Assembly: GCF_001954275.1 (NCBI RefSeq)
Contig: NZ_MBEU01000036.1
Location: forward strand, 1-49,341
Direction of reading: 5' to 3'
From: Mycobacterium sp. IS-836
GTDB lineage: Bacteria > Actinomycetota > Actinomycetes > Mycobacteriales > Mycobacteriaceae
Length of the DNA: 49,341 nt
Below, in pieces: positions 7,646 through 16,313 of this stretch (within the stretch, counting starts at the first letter, position 1; every line of letters starts with the position of its first letter). Position numbers and translations under genes: made by a program. The notes beneath the pieces were generated by a model. The model saw only the letters and a program-made list of their open reading frames with translations, searched no databases and was not told the DNA's origin.

Positions 7646-8893
7646 TCAGGCCCGCAACCGCAACACCACGAACCGCCCGACGATCCCGACGGCGAATACG
7701 GCCAGCCCCGAAATCACCGCCTGCCACGGCAGGGTGGCGACCAGCAGCAGGCAACCCGCCACGCCGCACACGTTCAGGATCCGACGGCCGCGCCCTACAT
7801 CCGGCAGCGTGTAGGCCGAGGCGTTGGCGATCGCGTAGTAGATCAACACCCCGAACGACGAGAAGCCGATCACCCCGCGCAGGTCGACGGTGGCGACCAG
7901 GACGCAGACGACCACCCCGAGTGCGACCTCGGCGTGGTGCGGTACCCGGTAGCGCGGGTGAACGGCCGCCAGCCACGCGGGCAGATCACGATGACGGCCC
8001 ATCGCCAGCACAGTGCGGCCGAGCCCGGCGATCAACGCGAGCAGCGCGCCCAGGCTGGCCAGCGCGGCGCCGACGGTGATCACCGGCACCAGCGCCGGGA
8101 CCCCGGCGGCCCGGACGGCGTCCGCCAGCGGAGCGGCGGCATGTGCGAGGCGGTCGGGTCCCGCGGCGAGCAGGGCCGCCACGCCGACCACGAAATAGAT
8201 CGCGACCGCGATCGCCAGGGCGAGGGTTATCGCGCGGGGGATGGTGCGGGCCGGGTCGCGAACCTCCTCGCCCATCGTCGCGATCCGCGCGTAACCGGCG
8301 AACGCGAAAAACAGCAACCCCGCCGACTGCAGGACGCCGTAGACCGTTCCGGCCGGCCAGTGCATCAACTGCGACGGTGCCGGCCTGGTCACCGCGATCC
8401 CGACGACCACCGCGGCAAGCGCAATCACCGTGCAGGCCAACAGTATTCGGGCCAGCAGCGCGGTCTTGGTGACGCCCCGGTAGTTCAGCGCGATCAGCAG
8501 GACTACGGCTCCCACCCCGATGATTCGCTGCGCCCAGGCGGGCCCCGGAATCGCATAGCTGGCGACCGTCAGCGCCATGGCCGCGCACGACGCGCTCTTG
8601 CCGATCACGAATCCCCAGCCGGCGACGAAGCCCCACCACGGGCCTAGGCGTTCACGCCCGTAGATGTATGTCCCGCCGGACGTCGGATAGACCGCGGCCA
8701 GTTGCGCCGACGCGGTGGCGTTGCAGTACGCGATGGCGGCGGCCACCGCCAGCCCGATCAGCAGGCCCGCGCCGGCCGCCCGCGCGGCCGGGCCGAACGC
8801 CGAGAACACACCGGCGCCGATCATCGAACCCAGCCCGATCACCACCGCGTCGGTCGTGCCGAGCCGTCGGGCCAGTCGTTGCTGTTCTTCCAT
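7646..8893 (-). CDS. APC-superfamily amino acid permease
   Basis: 415 residues from ATG 8893. N-terminal RRLGTTDAVVIGLGSMIGAGVFSAFG is the APC family TM1 signature (G-S-M-I-G-x-G helix break that binds the substrate backbone). About 12 hydrophobic segments follow, with YPTSGGTYIYGRERLG in TM3 and EEVRDPARTIPRAI, a conserved cytoplasmic loop. It probably imports an amino acid or amine by proton or cation symport, or exchanges it; the substrate is unknown. It is not at this place in M. tuberculosis (between Rv0540 and Rv0541c), so it is an addition here or a loss there. It runs with the GT-C-like gene upstream on the same strand, 6 bases after its stop. Confidence 0.88.
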   Translation of the reverse strand: MEEQQRLARRLGTTDAVVIGLGSMIGAGVFSAFGPAARAAGAGLLIGLAVAAAIAYCNATASAQLAAVYPTSGGTYIYGRERLGPWWGFVAGWGFVIGKSASCAAMALTVASYAIPGPAWAQRIIGVGAVVLLIALNYRGVTKTALLARILLACTVIALAAVVVGIAVTRPAPSQLMHWPAGTVYGVLQSAGLLFFAFAGYARIATMGEEVRDPARTIPRAITLALAIAVAIYFVVGVAALLAAGPDRLAHAAAPLADAVRAAGVPALVPVITVGAALASLGALLALIAGLGRTVLAMGRHRDLPAWLAAVHPRYRVPHHAEVALGVVVCVLVATVDLRGVIGFSSFGVLIYYAIANASAYTLPDVGRGRRILNVCGVAGCLLLVATLPWQAVISGLAVFAVGIVGRFVVLRLRA

Positions 8894-8899
8894 GGCCGC

Positions 8900-10252
8900 C
8901 TACCAGTTCGTGAAGATCACGGAGTTGATCACCAGGGCGCCGGTAGCATTGAGCGCCAACCACATTCGGTGTGAGCGTACCGGCAGCAGCGCGGCGGCCG
9001 CGGTGAGCCAGACGGTGAACGGCAGCCAGATCCGCTCAACCTCGGCCTTGCTCAGCATGCTCAGGTCGGCGACGACGATGGCCGCCAGCATCGCCAGTAG
9101 CACCAGGTGAAAACCGGAGCGGCCACGGATCGCGGCCCGGTCGAACAGCCGGGCGATCCCCGCGACGCTGCCCAGCCCGATCGCGCACACCACGCTCGCC
9201 AGGTTGGCCCAGCTCCAGTACGCAAACGGCCGGTCCTTGGCCACTCCCTGCCAATAGCGTTGCTGCACAAGGTTATAGCCGTCGAACCAGTAGAACCCGG
9301 CCACGGCGAAGGTCACCGCCACCGCCAGCGCGGCCAAAAACGCCGGGCCGAGCGCCCGCAGGACCGCTCGCCATCCGGGCGCCGACACCAACACCGCCAA
9401 CGCCGGAATGCCCATCAGCGCCAGGCCGTAGTTGACGAACACCCCCCAGCCGAGCAGCAGACCCGCGGCGGCGGCAACCAGCGCGGGAAAACGGACCGGC
9501 CGGTGCACCGCCACCGCCAGTAGCGCGATGCCCCACGCCGCGACCCCCGCGAAGTAGGCATCCGCGGAGACCGCCACCCAGATCGCCGTCGGTGCCACCG
9601 CGACGAACGGCGCGGCCCGCCGCGCGGTCGGCTCGTCGGCCAACGCGCGAACGCCGATCAGTACCGCCGCCGCCGCGCTGGACCCGGCCAGCAGGCAGAG
9701 CAGGGCGGCCCAAGCACCGCCGTGCAGGCCGATCCGGTCCAGCCACACGAACGTCAACAGCGCGCCCGGCGGATGCCCCGAGACGTGGGTGATCCACGAG
9801 TTCGGCTGGAAGTCGAGGATCCGGCTGGAGAACGTGCGCACCGCCGCTGGAATATCGGTGATGCTTCCCACCTGCGACAGGTACTCGTCGCGGGTCGTCA
9901 GCCGGCCGGCGAAGCCGCGTTGCCAGCCGTCGATCATCGAAAGCGCAAACGCCCACCCGCACGCGGTGGCCCAGCTGACCAGCAATAGGGCCCGCCACGA
10001 AAGACGTTGCGTCACAGCCGGTCCCCACAACACGGCGGCGACCGCGATGAGAATCGCCGGGCCGGTTCCCCAGCCGACATGGGCGTCCCAATAGCCGAAG
10101 ATCGGCGCGGCGCCCGACCGCATGGCGAAATGTTCCAGCCCGGTATCCGAACGGGGTTTGACGCCCCAGTTCAGGCGCGGCAGCACGAACGCCGCCGCCA
10201 GCAGGACGACAGCGAAGGCGACGGCCAACCACTCCCGGCGAGCAATCCTCAC
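8900..10252 (-). CDS. GT-C-like integral membrane protein (Rv0541c-like)
   Basis: 450 residues from GTG 10252 (VRIARREWLAVAFAVVLL), matching the length I recall for Rv0541c. There are about ten hydrophobic segments. The first periplasmic loop has DTGLEHFAMRSG and YWDAHVGWGTGPA, and a later loop has NSWITHVSGHPPGALLTFVW, features reminiscent of polyprenyl-phosphate-dependent GT-C glycosyltransferases, where an acidic residue in the first loop is catalytic. A role in moving a sugar from a lipid carrier outside the membrane would fit the GT2 gene 2 kb away, but this is inference. It starts 11 bases after menE on the same strand, so the two are probably co-transcribed. Confidence 0.8.
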   Translation of the reverse strand: MRIARREWLAVAFAVVLLAAAFVLPRLNWGVKPRSDTGLEHFAMRSGAAPIFGYWDAHVGWGTGPAILIAVAAVLWGPAVTQRLSWRALLLVSWATACGWAFALSMIDGWQRGFAGRLTTRDEYLSQVGSITDIPAAVRTFSSRILDFQPNSWITHVSGHPPGALLTFVWLDRIGLHGGAWAALLCLLAGSSAAAAVLIGVRALADEPTARRAAPFVAVAPTAIWVAVSADAYFAGVAAWGIALLAVAVHRPVRFPALVAAAAGLLLGWGVFVNYGLALMGIPALAVLVSAPGWRAVLRALGPAFLAALAVAVTFAVAGFYWFDGYNLVQQRYWQGVAKDRPFAYWSWANLASVVCAIGLGSVAGIARLFDRAAIRGRSGFHLVLLAMLAAIVVADLSMLSKAEVERIWLPFTVWLTAAAALLPVRSHRMWLALNATGALVINSVIFTNW

Positions 10253-10263
10253 GGTCGCCCAGC

Positions 10264-11373
10264 CTATTGATCGGCTTGATCGCCCGCGCCGGCGAACCGG
10301 CGCACCAACGCCGCCCGGTCCACCTTGCCGATCCCGCGACGCGGCAGCGCCGTGACGATGTGCAGCTCGCGCGGTGCGGCGGTCGCGTCGAGCGTGCGCG
10401 ACACGTGCGCCCGCACCGCCTCCAGCGTCGGGGGCACGCAACCGTCGCTCACCACGACCGCAGCGACCACGCGCTGGCCCAACGTCGGGTCGGCGAGCCC
10501 GAAGACCGCGCAGTCGCTGACGGCGGGATGGGTGCACAGCGCCGCCTCCACGGGTTGCGGCAGCACGGTCAACCCGCCGGTGCTGATCGCGTCGTCGGCG
10601 CGGCCGAGCACGGTCAGCACGCCCGCGTCGTCGATGGCACCGAGGTCGTCGGTGCGAAACCAGCCCGGCTCGGCGAAGGGATCGGGATCGACCGGGTTGC
10701 GATAGCCCTTGGCCAGCGTCGCCCCGCCGATCACGATGCGCCCGTCGGTCACCCGCAGCCGGACCCCGTCCAGCGGGACGCCGTCGTAGACGCAGCCCCC
10801 GGCGGTCTCGCTCATCCCGTACGTGCGCACCACCGCGATGCCGGCCGCGGCGGCGGCGTCGAGAACCGGCCGCGGAGCCGGCCCGCCGCCGATCAGCACG
10901 GCGTCCAGGCCGGCCAGCGCCGCCGTCGCCGCCGGATCGGTCAGGGCCTTGGCCAGCTGCGCGGCCACCAGCGACGTGTACCGCCGGCCCGAGCCCAATC
11001 GCCTTACGGCGCCGGGCAATTGGGTGACATCGAAGCCGGCGGAAACATCGAGCTCGACGGGCGGGCAACCTGCGAGCACGCTGCGTACCAAGACTTGTAC
11101 GCCGGCGATGTGATGGGGCGGCAACGCCAGCAGCCAGTTCCCCGGGCCGCCGAGACGGTCGTGGGTCGCCGACGCGCTGGCGACCAAGGCGGCCGCGGTC
11201 AGCAAGGCGCCTTTGGGCGCGCCGGTGGTTCCCGACGTCGTCGCCACGAGGGCGACGTCGTCGTCTATGGCTTCGCCGACGCGCAACGCCCGCAGCTCGG
11301 AATCGCTCCCACCCGCGGGGGCGACGACCAGAGCGGGATCACCGTCATCCAGGACTCCGGCCAGCGCGGGCAA
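10264..11373 (-). CDS. menE: o-Succinylbenzoate-CoA ligase (MenE)
   Basis: 369 residues from TTG 11373. ATP-dependent CoA ligation of o-succinylbenzoate, the step before MenB in menaquinone synthesis. ANL-superfamily motifs are present: the P-loop TTSGTTGAPKGA near residue 48, TYGMSETAGGC, GWFRTDDLGA, and the C-terminal catalytic lysine region RRGIGKVDRAALVR. It is short for the superfamily, as actinobacterial MenE is. The frame stays open and coding-like upstream (AVLRALRVAPGSATEA) to the end of the DUF3349 gene without an ATG in frame, so the N-terminus is uncertain. Closely similar to Rv0542c. Confidence 0.93.
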   Translation of the reverse strand: MPALAGVLDDGDPALVVAPAGGSDSELRALRVGEAIDDDVALVATTSGTTGAPKGALLTAAALVASASATHDRLGGPGNWLLALPPHHIAGVQVLVRSVLAGCPPVELDVSAGFDVTQLPGAVRRLGSGRRYTSLVAAQLAKALTDPAATAALAGLDAVLIGGGPAPRPVLDAAAAAGIAVVRTYGMSETAGGCVYDGVPLDGVRLRVTDGRIVIGGATLAKGYRNPVDPDPFAEPGWFRTDDLGAIDDAGVLTVLGRADDAISTGGLTVLPQPVEAALCTHPAVSDCAVFGLADPTLGQRVVAAVVVSDGCVPPTLEAVRAHVSRTLDATAAPRELHIVTALPRRGIGKVDRAALVRRFAGAGDQADQ

Positions 11374-11423
11374 CAGCGCCTCGGTGGCGGAGCCCGGCGC
11401 GACGCGCAGCGCCCGCAGAACGG

Positions 11424-11726
11424 CTATGCGTGGGCCCCGCCGTCATGCTCTTCGTCGAGCGGCCAGCCCTTGGCGGCCAACCGGGCGCGCACCCGGTCGA
11501 TGTCGTCCTCGGACGGCAGTTCGTCGGTGAGCTTGCTGATCGCCACGCCGATGTCGATCTTGTCGAATTCGCCGTGCGCCATCAGGTCACCGGCCACGGC
11601 TTTGACTTCGTCGTTGGTCAGCCGCCGGGACAGCAGCGCGAGCACCGCAAAGGTGTCGGTCGCGGGAACGCCTTCCGGATATCCCGCGCGCAACCACGAG
11701 ACAACGGAACTCAGGAATCGGTTCAC
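11424..11726 (-). CDS. DUF3349 protein (Rv0543c-like)
   Basis: 100 residues from ATG 11726. A small soluble, mostly helical protein, MNRFLSSVVSWLRAGYPEGV followed by LLSRRLTNDEVKAVAGDL and KLTDELPSEDDIDRVRARLA, matching the actinobacterial DUF3349 family (Rv0543c and paralogues). No catalytic motif is evident and the function is unknown. It lies just upstream of menE on the same strand, with which it may share a transcript. Confidence 0.88.
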   Translation of the reverse strand: MNRFLSSVVSWLRAGYPEGVPATDTFAVLALLSRRLTNDEVKAVAGDLMAHGEFDKIDIGVAISKLTDELPSEDDIDRVRARLAAKGWPLDEEHDGGAHA

Positions 11727-11778
11727 TTGCTATCTCTCCGCGCGGGGGATCGGCAGGTCGGTGGACAACGATTCAATG

Positions 11779-12084
11779 CTACTTGTGCGGCGGCTTTGCT
11801 CCCAGGAAGGACTGGCCTATCTGGTGCGCGATGAAGTCGCGGGAGATGTACAGGAGAGCGAAGGCGATCACCGCAATCACCACCGCGTAGATCACCCAAG
11901 CGATCGCCAGCAGCATCGGATTCCTGTGTGGCGAGGTGCCGTCCGTGGTCACCTGCCCGGCCCCGACGGCGTGGAACCGCAGCCCGAGGGCGAACAGCCC
12001 CGGCAGCGCGGCGCCGGCCAGCATCGCGAAGACCAGGATCTTCAGGGACGCCTGGTAGTTGAACCAATCGCTGAAGTGGCTCAT
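11779..12084 (-). CDS. Small two-helix membrane protein next to pitA (Rv0544c-like)
   Basis: 101 residues from ATG 12084, overlapping the pitA stop by 4 bases (ATGA). Two hydrophobic helices: KILVFAMLAGAALPGLFALG (about 14-33) and LLAIAWVIYAVVIAVIAFAL (about 58-77). Translational coupling to pitA suggests an accessory part of the phosphate transporter, but no biochemical role is known to me. Counterpart of Rv0544c by position and size. Confidence 0.85.
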   Translation of the reverse strand: MSHFSDWFNYQASLKILVFAMLAGAALPGLFALGLRFHAVGAGQVTTDGTSPHRNPMLLAIAWVIYAVVIAVIAFALLYISRDFIAHQIGQSFLGAKPPHK

Positions 12085-13313
12085 GAAGGCTTCCCCGCGC
12101 TCACGGTGTCCTGCGAGCCGGTACCGGCCGCGCGCGACCTGGCGCCGGTATCGGACGGCGGTTTTTCGTCCGACCCCTCGAGGCCGGCGGTGAGGCTGCC
12201 CTCCCATTCGGCGTTGACGTTCTTGTGGTCGACCTTGACCCTGCGCGACCGCAGGTAGATCGCCGTAGAGGTGGCGATCAGCAGGCCGAAGCCGATGATC
12301 GCGCCGGGGAATCCCCCGATGAGGTGCACGATCCAATAGGTGATCGCCCCGACCAAACCGGCCAGCGGAAGCGTCACCAGCCACGCGACCGCCATCCGCC
12401 CGGCCACGCCCCAGCGCACCTCGCCGCCCGGCTTGCCCAGCCCGCTGCCCAACACCGAACCGGTGCAGACCTGCGTCGTCGACAGCGCGTAGCCGAAGTG
12501 GGTGGACAGCAGAATGACTGCGGCCGAGGAAGATTCGGCGGCCATGCCCTGCGGTGACTTGATCTCGACCAGTCCCTTGCCCAGGGTGCGGATGATCCGC
12601 CAGCCGCCCAGGTAGGTACCCGCTGCCATCGCCAGGGCGCAACAGACGATGACCCACAGCGGCGGTGCCGCGTCGGTCTTGCTGACCGCGCCGTAGGACA
12701 TCAGCGCCAGGAAGATGATGCCCATCGTCTTCTGCGCGTCGCCGGTGCCGTGCGCCAGGGAGACCAGCGACGCCGAGCCCCACTGGCCGTACCGGAAGCC
12801 CGCCTCGGTGCGGTTGGTCGCAATGCCCCGGGTGATCCGGTAGACCAGCCAGGTCGCTATCGCGCCGACAACGATGGCCAGGATCGCGGCGACGACGGCC
12901 GGGATCAGCACCTTGGACACCAGGCCCTTCCAGATCACCCCGTGCGCGCCGACGGCGGCGATCGTCGCGCCGACGATGCCGCCGATCAGCGCGTGCGAGG
13001 AGCTGGAGGGGATGCCGAGCAGCCAGGTCAGCAGGTTCCAGACGATGCCGCCGACCAGGCCGGCGAACACCAGTTGCAGCGTCACGATGTGCCCGTCGAT
13101 CAGGCCCTTGGCGATGGTGGCCGCGACCGCGGTGGACATGAATGCGCCCACCAGGTTGAGCACAGCGGACAGCGCGACGGCGGCCTTGGGCGCCAGGGCG
13201 CCGCTGGCGATGGAGGTCGCCATCGCGTTGCCGGTGTCATGGAAGCCGTTGGTGAAATCGAAAGCGAGTGCCGTGATTACGACGATGATGAGGAGGAACA
13301 AATCGATGTTCAC
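12081..13313 (-). CDS. pitA: Low-affinity inorganic phosphate transporter (PitA)
   Basis: 410 residues from GTG 13313. PiT-family (PF01384) permease that imports phosphate or metal-phosphate with protons. It has the duplicated family signature, FDFTNGFHDTGNAMATS at residues 19-35 and, in the second half, SLAHGTGDAQKTMG, with about ten membrane segments and a hydrophilic C-terminal tail. No strong SD precedes the GTG. The small membrane gene downstream overlaps it. Matches Rv0545c. Confidence 0.92.
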   Translation of the reverse strand: MNIDLFLLIIVVITALAFDFTNGFHDTGNAMATSIASGALAPKAAVALSAVLNLVGAFMSTAVAATIAKGLIDGHIVTLQLVFAGLVGGIVWNLLTWLLGIPSSSSHALIGGIVGATIAAVGAHGVIWKGLVSKVLIPAVVAAILAIVVGAIATWLVYRITRGIATNRTEAGFRYGQWGSASLVSLAHGTGDAQKTMGIIFLALMSYGAVSKTDAAPPLWVIVCCALAMAAGTYLGGWRIIRTLGKGLVEIKSPQGMAAESSSAAVILLSTHFGYALSTTQVCTGSVLGSGLGKPGGEVRWGVAGRMAVAWLVTLPLAGLVGAITYWIVHLIGGFPGAIIGFGLLIATSTAIYLRSRRVKVDHKNVNAEWEGSLTAGLEGSDEKPPSDTGARSRAAGTGSQDTVSAGKPS

Positions 13314-13406
13314 AGCGCCTGATTCTGGTAGTTGGAGGATTAAATTGTCGAACGCTGAGATGGCGGAAACGCAGGTGTACCTCGACTCGTCGTTGAATAT
13401 TAGCGC

Positions 13407-13817
13407 TTAGTTAACCTTACGTTCCCCACGGTCGCCGCGCGTGTCGCGGCGCAGTGGGTGGTCGGGCGGGACCTCGACGAAAATCAGGGTGATTCCGTCT
13501 GGATCGGTGACGTGCATCTCGCGCAGGCCCCACGGTTCCTGTCGCGCCTCGCGGGCGATCGCCACCCCGCGGCCCTCCAGCTCGGCCTGGGTCGCCACGA
13601 CGTCACGGACCTGTAGCCACAGCGCGCCGGGAAAGGGGCCCCGGGAGTGGTCGGGGCTGCCGTAGCCCGCCAGCTCCAGCAGGGATTGGCCGGCGAAAAA
13701 CACTGTGCCCGCGCCGTAATCGCGCGCGATGGCCAGGCCGATCTTGTCGCGGTAGAAGCTCAACGATTGCTGATAGTCCGCCGGCCGGAGCAGCATCCGG
13801 CTGCCCAGGATCTCCAT
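13407..13817 (-). CDS. Glyoxalase/bleomycin-resistance (VOC) family protein (Rv0546c-like)
   Basis: 136 residues from ATG 13817 (MEILGSRMLLRPADYQQSLS); the frame extends upstream to 13895 but without family character. VOC fold with two beta-alpha-beta-beta-beta modules: SFYRDKIGLAIARDYG in the first and MHVTDPDGITLIFVEVP in the second, where Glu is a usual metal ligand. Members are lyases, dioxygenases or binding proteins; the substrate cannot be told. Counterpart of Rv0546c. Confidence 0.87.
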   Translation of the reverse strand: MEILGSRMLLRPADYQQSLSFYRDKIGLAIARDYGAGTVFFAGQSLLELAGYGSPDHSRGPFPGALWLQVRDVVATQAELEGRGVAIAREARQEPWGLREMHVTDPDGITLIFVEVPPDHPLRRDTRGDRGERKVN

Positions 13818-13830
13818 AGCGTCGTGTCTA

Positions 13831-14454
13831 TCACGTGCACCTGCTGCGCAGGTTTTCGACGCCCGGACCGGCGAGATCGTCGCACCCGGCGGCACGGCCG
13901 GTCATCGCGAGGAGCAACGACAGCAGCGGACCCTCAACCGCCTCGCCCTCTCCGTGCTGCCAGTCGTCGTCGGTGGCCTTCAGGGCGAGCCCGGCGACGC
14001 GCTTCTTGGATCCAATCAGCATGTTGGAGCCCTTGAAGAAGTCGATCACCTCGCGAACCGCGTCGGGCGGGTAGGCGTGCGCGATGCCCAGCGGACGCCG
14101 CAGGTCCTCGCCATGCACCACCACCTCACCGAGCCAGGAAGTCTTGGGGCCCGGCGGTGCCGAGGTGGAGTTCTGCAAGTCACGGAATTCGCTCAGGGTG
14201 GCGGCCGGATCGGGGCCGCGGTGCTTGGCGATCTGAGCGTTGGCGAACTTGTCGAAGCTGAACCCGGCCTTGGCCATGTTGAGAAAGAAGGTGGCCGGGT
14301 TCAGTGAGGCGGTCGCCGACAGGTGCGCGACGATGTCGTGGACAGTCCAGCCCGGGCAGAGCGATGGCGTATCCCACTGCGCCGGCTCCAGGTCGGCGAG
14401 GTCGTTGGCGAGCGCCCCGCGCTCGGCGGCAATGGTGGCCCACAGATCGGACAT
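13831..14454 (-). CDS. DinB-like / maleylpyruvate isomerase family (TIGR03083) protein
   Basis: 207 residues from ATG 14454. N-terminal MDMPI-type four-helix bundle: SLCPGWTVHDIVAHLSAT carries the conserved W-x-x-x-D-x-x-x-H that supplies a metal-binding His, and WLGEVVVHGEDLRRPLG holds the second His pair (VVVHGEDLRR). Members are often mycothiol-dependent transferases or isomerases in actinobacteria. This gene is not between Rv0546c and Rv0547c in M. tuberculosis. It follows the SDR gene by 15 bases on the same strand and may be co-transcribed with it. The specific reaction is unknown. Confidence 0.85.
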   Translation of the reverse strand: MSDLWATIAAERGALANDLADLEPAQWDTPSLCPGWTVHDIVAHLSATASLNPATFFLNMAKAGFSFDKFANAQIAKHRGPDPAATLSEFRDLQNSTSAPPGPKTSWLGEVVVHGEDLRRPLGIAHAYPPDAVREVIDFFKGSNMLIGSKKRVAGLALKATDDDWQHGEGEAVEGPLLSLLLAMTGRAAGCDDLAGPGVENLRSRCT

Positions 14455-14469
14455 GGCGACCTCCCGGAG

Positions 14470-15360
14470 TTAATGGGAATCGTTGAGGTGGTCGGCGCGG
14501 CGTGACATGAGTGCATTTACCCAGCGGGGGCCGACGGTGTTCAACGCGTTGAGGGCGACGGCCATCCGCGGCGCGATCCGCACCGGCCGGGTGCGGGCGG
14601 CGGTGACCATCCATTCGGCGGCTTCTTCCGGGCTCAAAGCGGGCATCCCGTCATACGCCTTCGTCGGTTTGATCATAGGAGTCGCGACCAGCGGATAGTA
14701 GAGCGTTGTCGAGTGCACGCCCTTGTGGCCCCACTCGGTTTCCACGACCCGGCCGATGGTTCCCAGCGCGGCCTTCGACGCGTTGTAGACACCGAACATG
14801 GGCGATGCCTCCGACATCACTCCCCAGGTCGAGACGTTGATGATGTGGCCGTCGCCGCGCTCGAGCATCCCGGGGGCCAGCCCGCGGATCAACCGCAGCG
14901 GGCCGTAGTAGTTCAGCGCCATGATTCGCTCGACGTCATGCCAGCGTTCCAGCGACTGGGCCAGGGGCCGCCGGATCGACCTGGCGGCGTTGTTGATCAG
15001 AATGTCGATGCCGCCGAGGTGCTCGTGGACGTCAGACACCAGCGCGTCGATGGCGTCCATGTCCGAGAGGTCGCACGGCATCGCCGTCGCCTCGCCGCCC
15101 GAGGCCGTGATCCGGTCGACCAGCGCGTCCAGCAGGTCCTGGCGGCGGGCGACCGCGACCACGGTGGCGCCGTGTTTGGCGAACAGTTCGGCGCCGGCCT
15201 CGCCGATGCCCGACGACGCGCCGGTGAGCAGAATCCGCTTGCCGTCGAGGCTGACCGGTTTGATCGGGGGCCGGTTGACCAGAATTTGCGGCGAAATCGG
15301 CGGCCGCATGGTGGCCAGCACCAGCTGGTCGGTCAGGCGGCGAAGGGGACTCTTGCTCAC
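14470..15360 (-). CDS. Short-chain dehydrogenase/reductase (Rv0547c-like)
   Basis: 296 residues from ATG 15360. Classical SDR after a ~35-residue N-terminal extension: NAD(P)-binding TGASSGIG (about 46-53), NNAARS, the catalytic Ser in INVSTWG and the Tyr/Lys pair in VYNASKAALG. VARR after the second beta strand suggests NADP(H). The C-terminal SPEEAAEWMVTAARTRP and a basic tail resemble mycobacterial fatty-acyl or lipid-modifying SDRs. Matches Rv0547c; substrate unknown. Confidence 0.88.
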   Translation of the reverse strand: MSKSPLRRLTDQLVLATMRPPISPQILVNRPPIKPVSLDGKRILLTGASSGIGEAGAELFAKHGATVVAVARRQDLLDALVDRITASGGEATAMPCDLSDMDAIDALVSDVHEHLGGIDILINNAARSIRRPLAQSLERWHDVERIMALNYYGPLRLIRGLAPGMLERGDGHIINVSTWGVMSEASPMFGVYNASKAALGTIGRVVETEWGHKGVHSTTLYYPLVATPMIKPTKAYDGMPALSPEEAAEWMVTAARTRPVRIAPRMAVALNALNTVGPRWVNALMSRRADHLNDSH

Positions 15361-15382
15361 CGAGGGAGTTTAAGCGCGGCCC

Positions 15383-16294
15383 TCAGAAGTAGCGGGGGAA
15401 CGGGGTCCAGTCCGGTGGCCGCTTCTCCAGGAACGCGTCGCGGCCCTCGACGGCCTCGTCGGTCATGTACGCCAGCCGGGTGGCCTCACCCGCGAATAAC
15501 TGCTGACCCACCAGACCGTCGTCGAGCAGATTGAACGCGAACTTCAACATCCGTTGCGCCTGAGGCGATTTCGCGTTGATCTCGCGCGCCCACTGCACCC
15601 CGACCCGTTCGAGCTCGGCGTGATCGACGACCTCGTTGACCGCGCCCATGTGGTGCATCTGCTCGGCGGTGTACGCGCGGCCGAGGAAGAAGATCTCGCG
15701 GGCGAACTTCTGGCCGACCTGACGGGCCAGATACGCGCTGCCGTAGCCGCCGTCGAAGCTGCCGACGTCGGCGTCGGTCTGCTTGAAGCGGGCGTGCTCG
15801 CGGCTGGCCAGGGTGAGATCGCAGACCACGTGCAGGCTGTGCCCGCCGCCGGCCGCCCACCCGTTGACCAGGCAGATGACCACCTTGGGCATGAACCGGA
15901 TCAGCCGCTGCACCTCGAGGATGTGCAGCCGCCCCGCGCGGGCGGCGTCGACGGTGTCGGCGGTCTCTCCGGAAGCGTATTGATAGCCCGACCGGCCGCG
16001 GATGCGCTGATCGCCGCCCGAACAGAATGCCCAGCCGCCGTCCTTGGGCGACGGCCCGTTACCGGTCAGCAGCACCACGCCGACGTCGGGCGACATGCGG
16101 GCGTGGTCGAGCACCCGGTACAGCTCGTCGACGGTGTGCGGCCGGAACGCGTTGCGCACCTCGGGCCGGTCGAACGCCACCCGTACCGTGGCGTCGTCGA
16201 CATGGCGGTGGTAGGTGATGTCGGTCAGATCGCCGAAGCCGTCGACGGGCCGCCACACCGCCGCGTCAAAAGGGTTGTCACTCAAGGCAGCCAT
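15383..16294 (-). CDS. menB: 1,4-Dihydroxy-2-naphthoyl-CoA synthase (MenB)
   Basis: 303 residues from ATG 16294 (MAALSDNPFDAAVWRPVDGF); upstream in-frame codons exist. Crotonase-fold enzyme that closes o-succinylbenzoyl-CoA into the naphthoyl ring. Clear motifs: GGWAFCSGGDQRIRG (oxyanion hole and acyl-CoA binding), WAAGGGHSLHVVCDLTLAS, and FKQTDADVGSFDGGYGSAYL carrying the active-site Asp of this MenB type, with the invariant C-terminal RPPDWTPFPRYF. Nearly identical to my recollection of Rv0548c. A 62-bp repeat lies just upstream. Confidence 0.95.
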   Translation of the reverse strand: MAALSDNPFDAAVWRPVDGFGDLTDITYHRHVDDATVRVAFDRPEVRNAFRPHTVDELYRVLDHARMSPDVGVVLLTGNGPSPKDGGWAFCSGGDQRIRGRSGYQYASGETADTVDAARAGRLHILEVQRLIRFMPKVVICLVNGWAAGGGHSLHVVCDLTLASREHARFKQTDADVGSFDGGYGSAYLARQVGQKFAREIFFLGRAYTAEQMHHMGAVNEVVDHAELERVGVQWAREINAKSPQAQRMLKFAFNLLDDGLVGQQLFAGEATRLAYMTDEAVEGRDAFLEKRPPDWTPFPRYF

Positions 16295-16313
16295 GACCGC
16301 AACCCTAACGGTG

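Noticed and set aside
11779..12783. Extended minus-strand frame running through pitA into the small membrane gene
   Set aside because: Only the last 101 residues have membrane character; the upstream part is a shifted shadow of pitA, and ATG 12084 gives the ATGA overlap.
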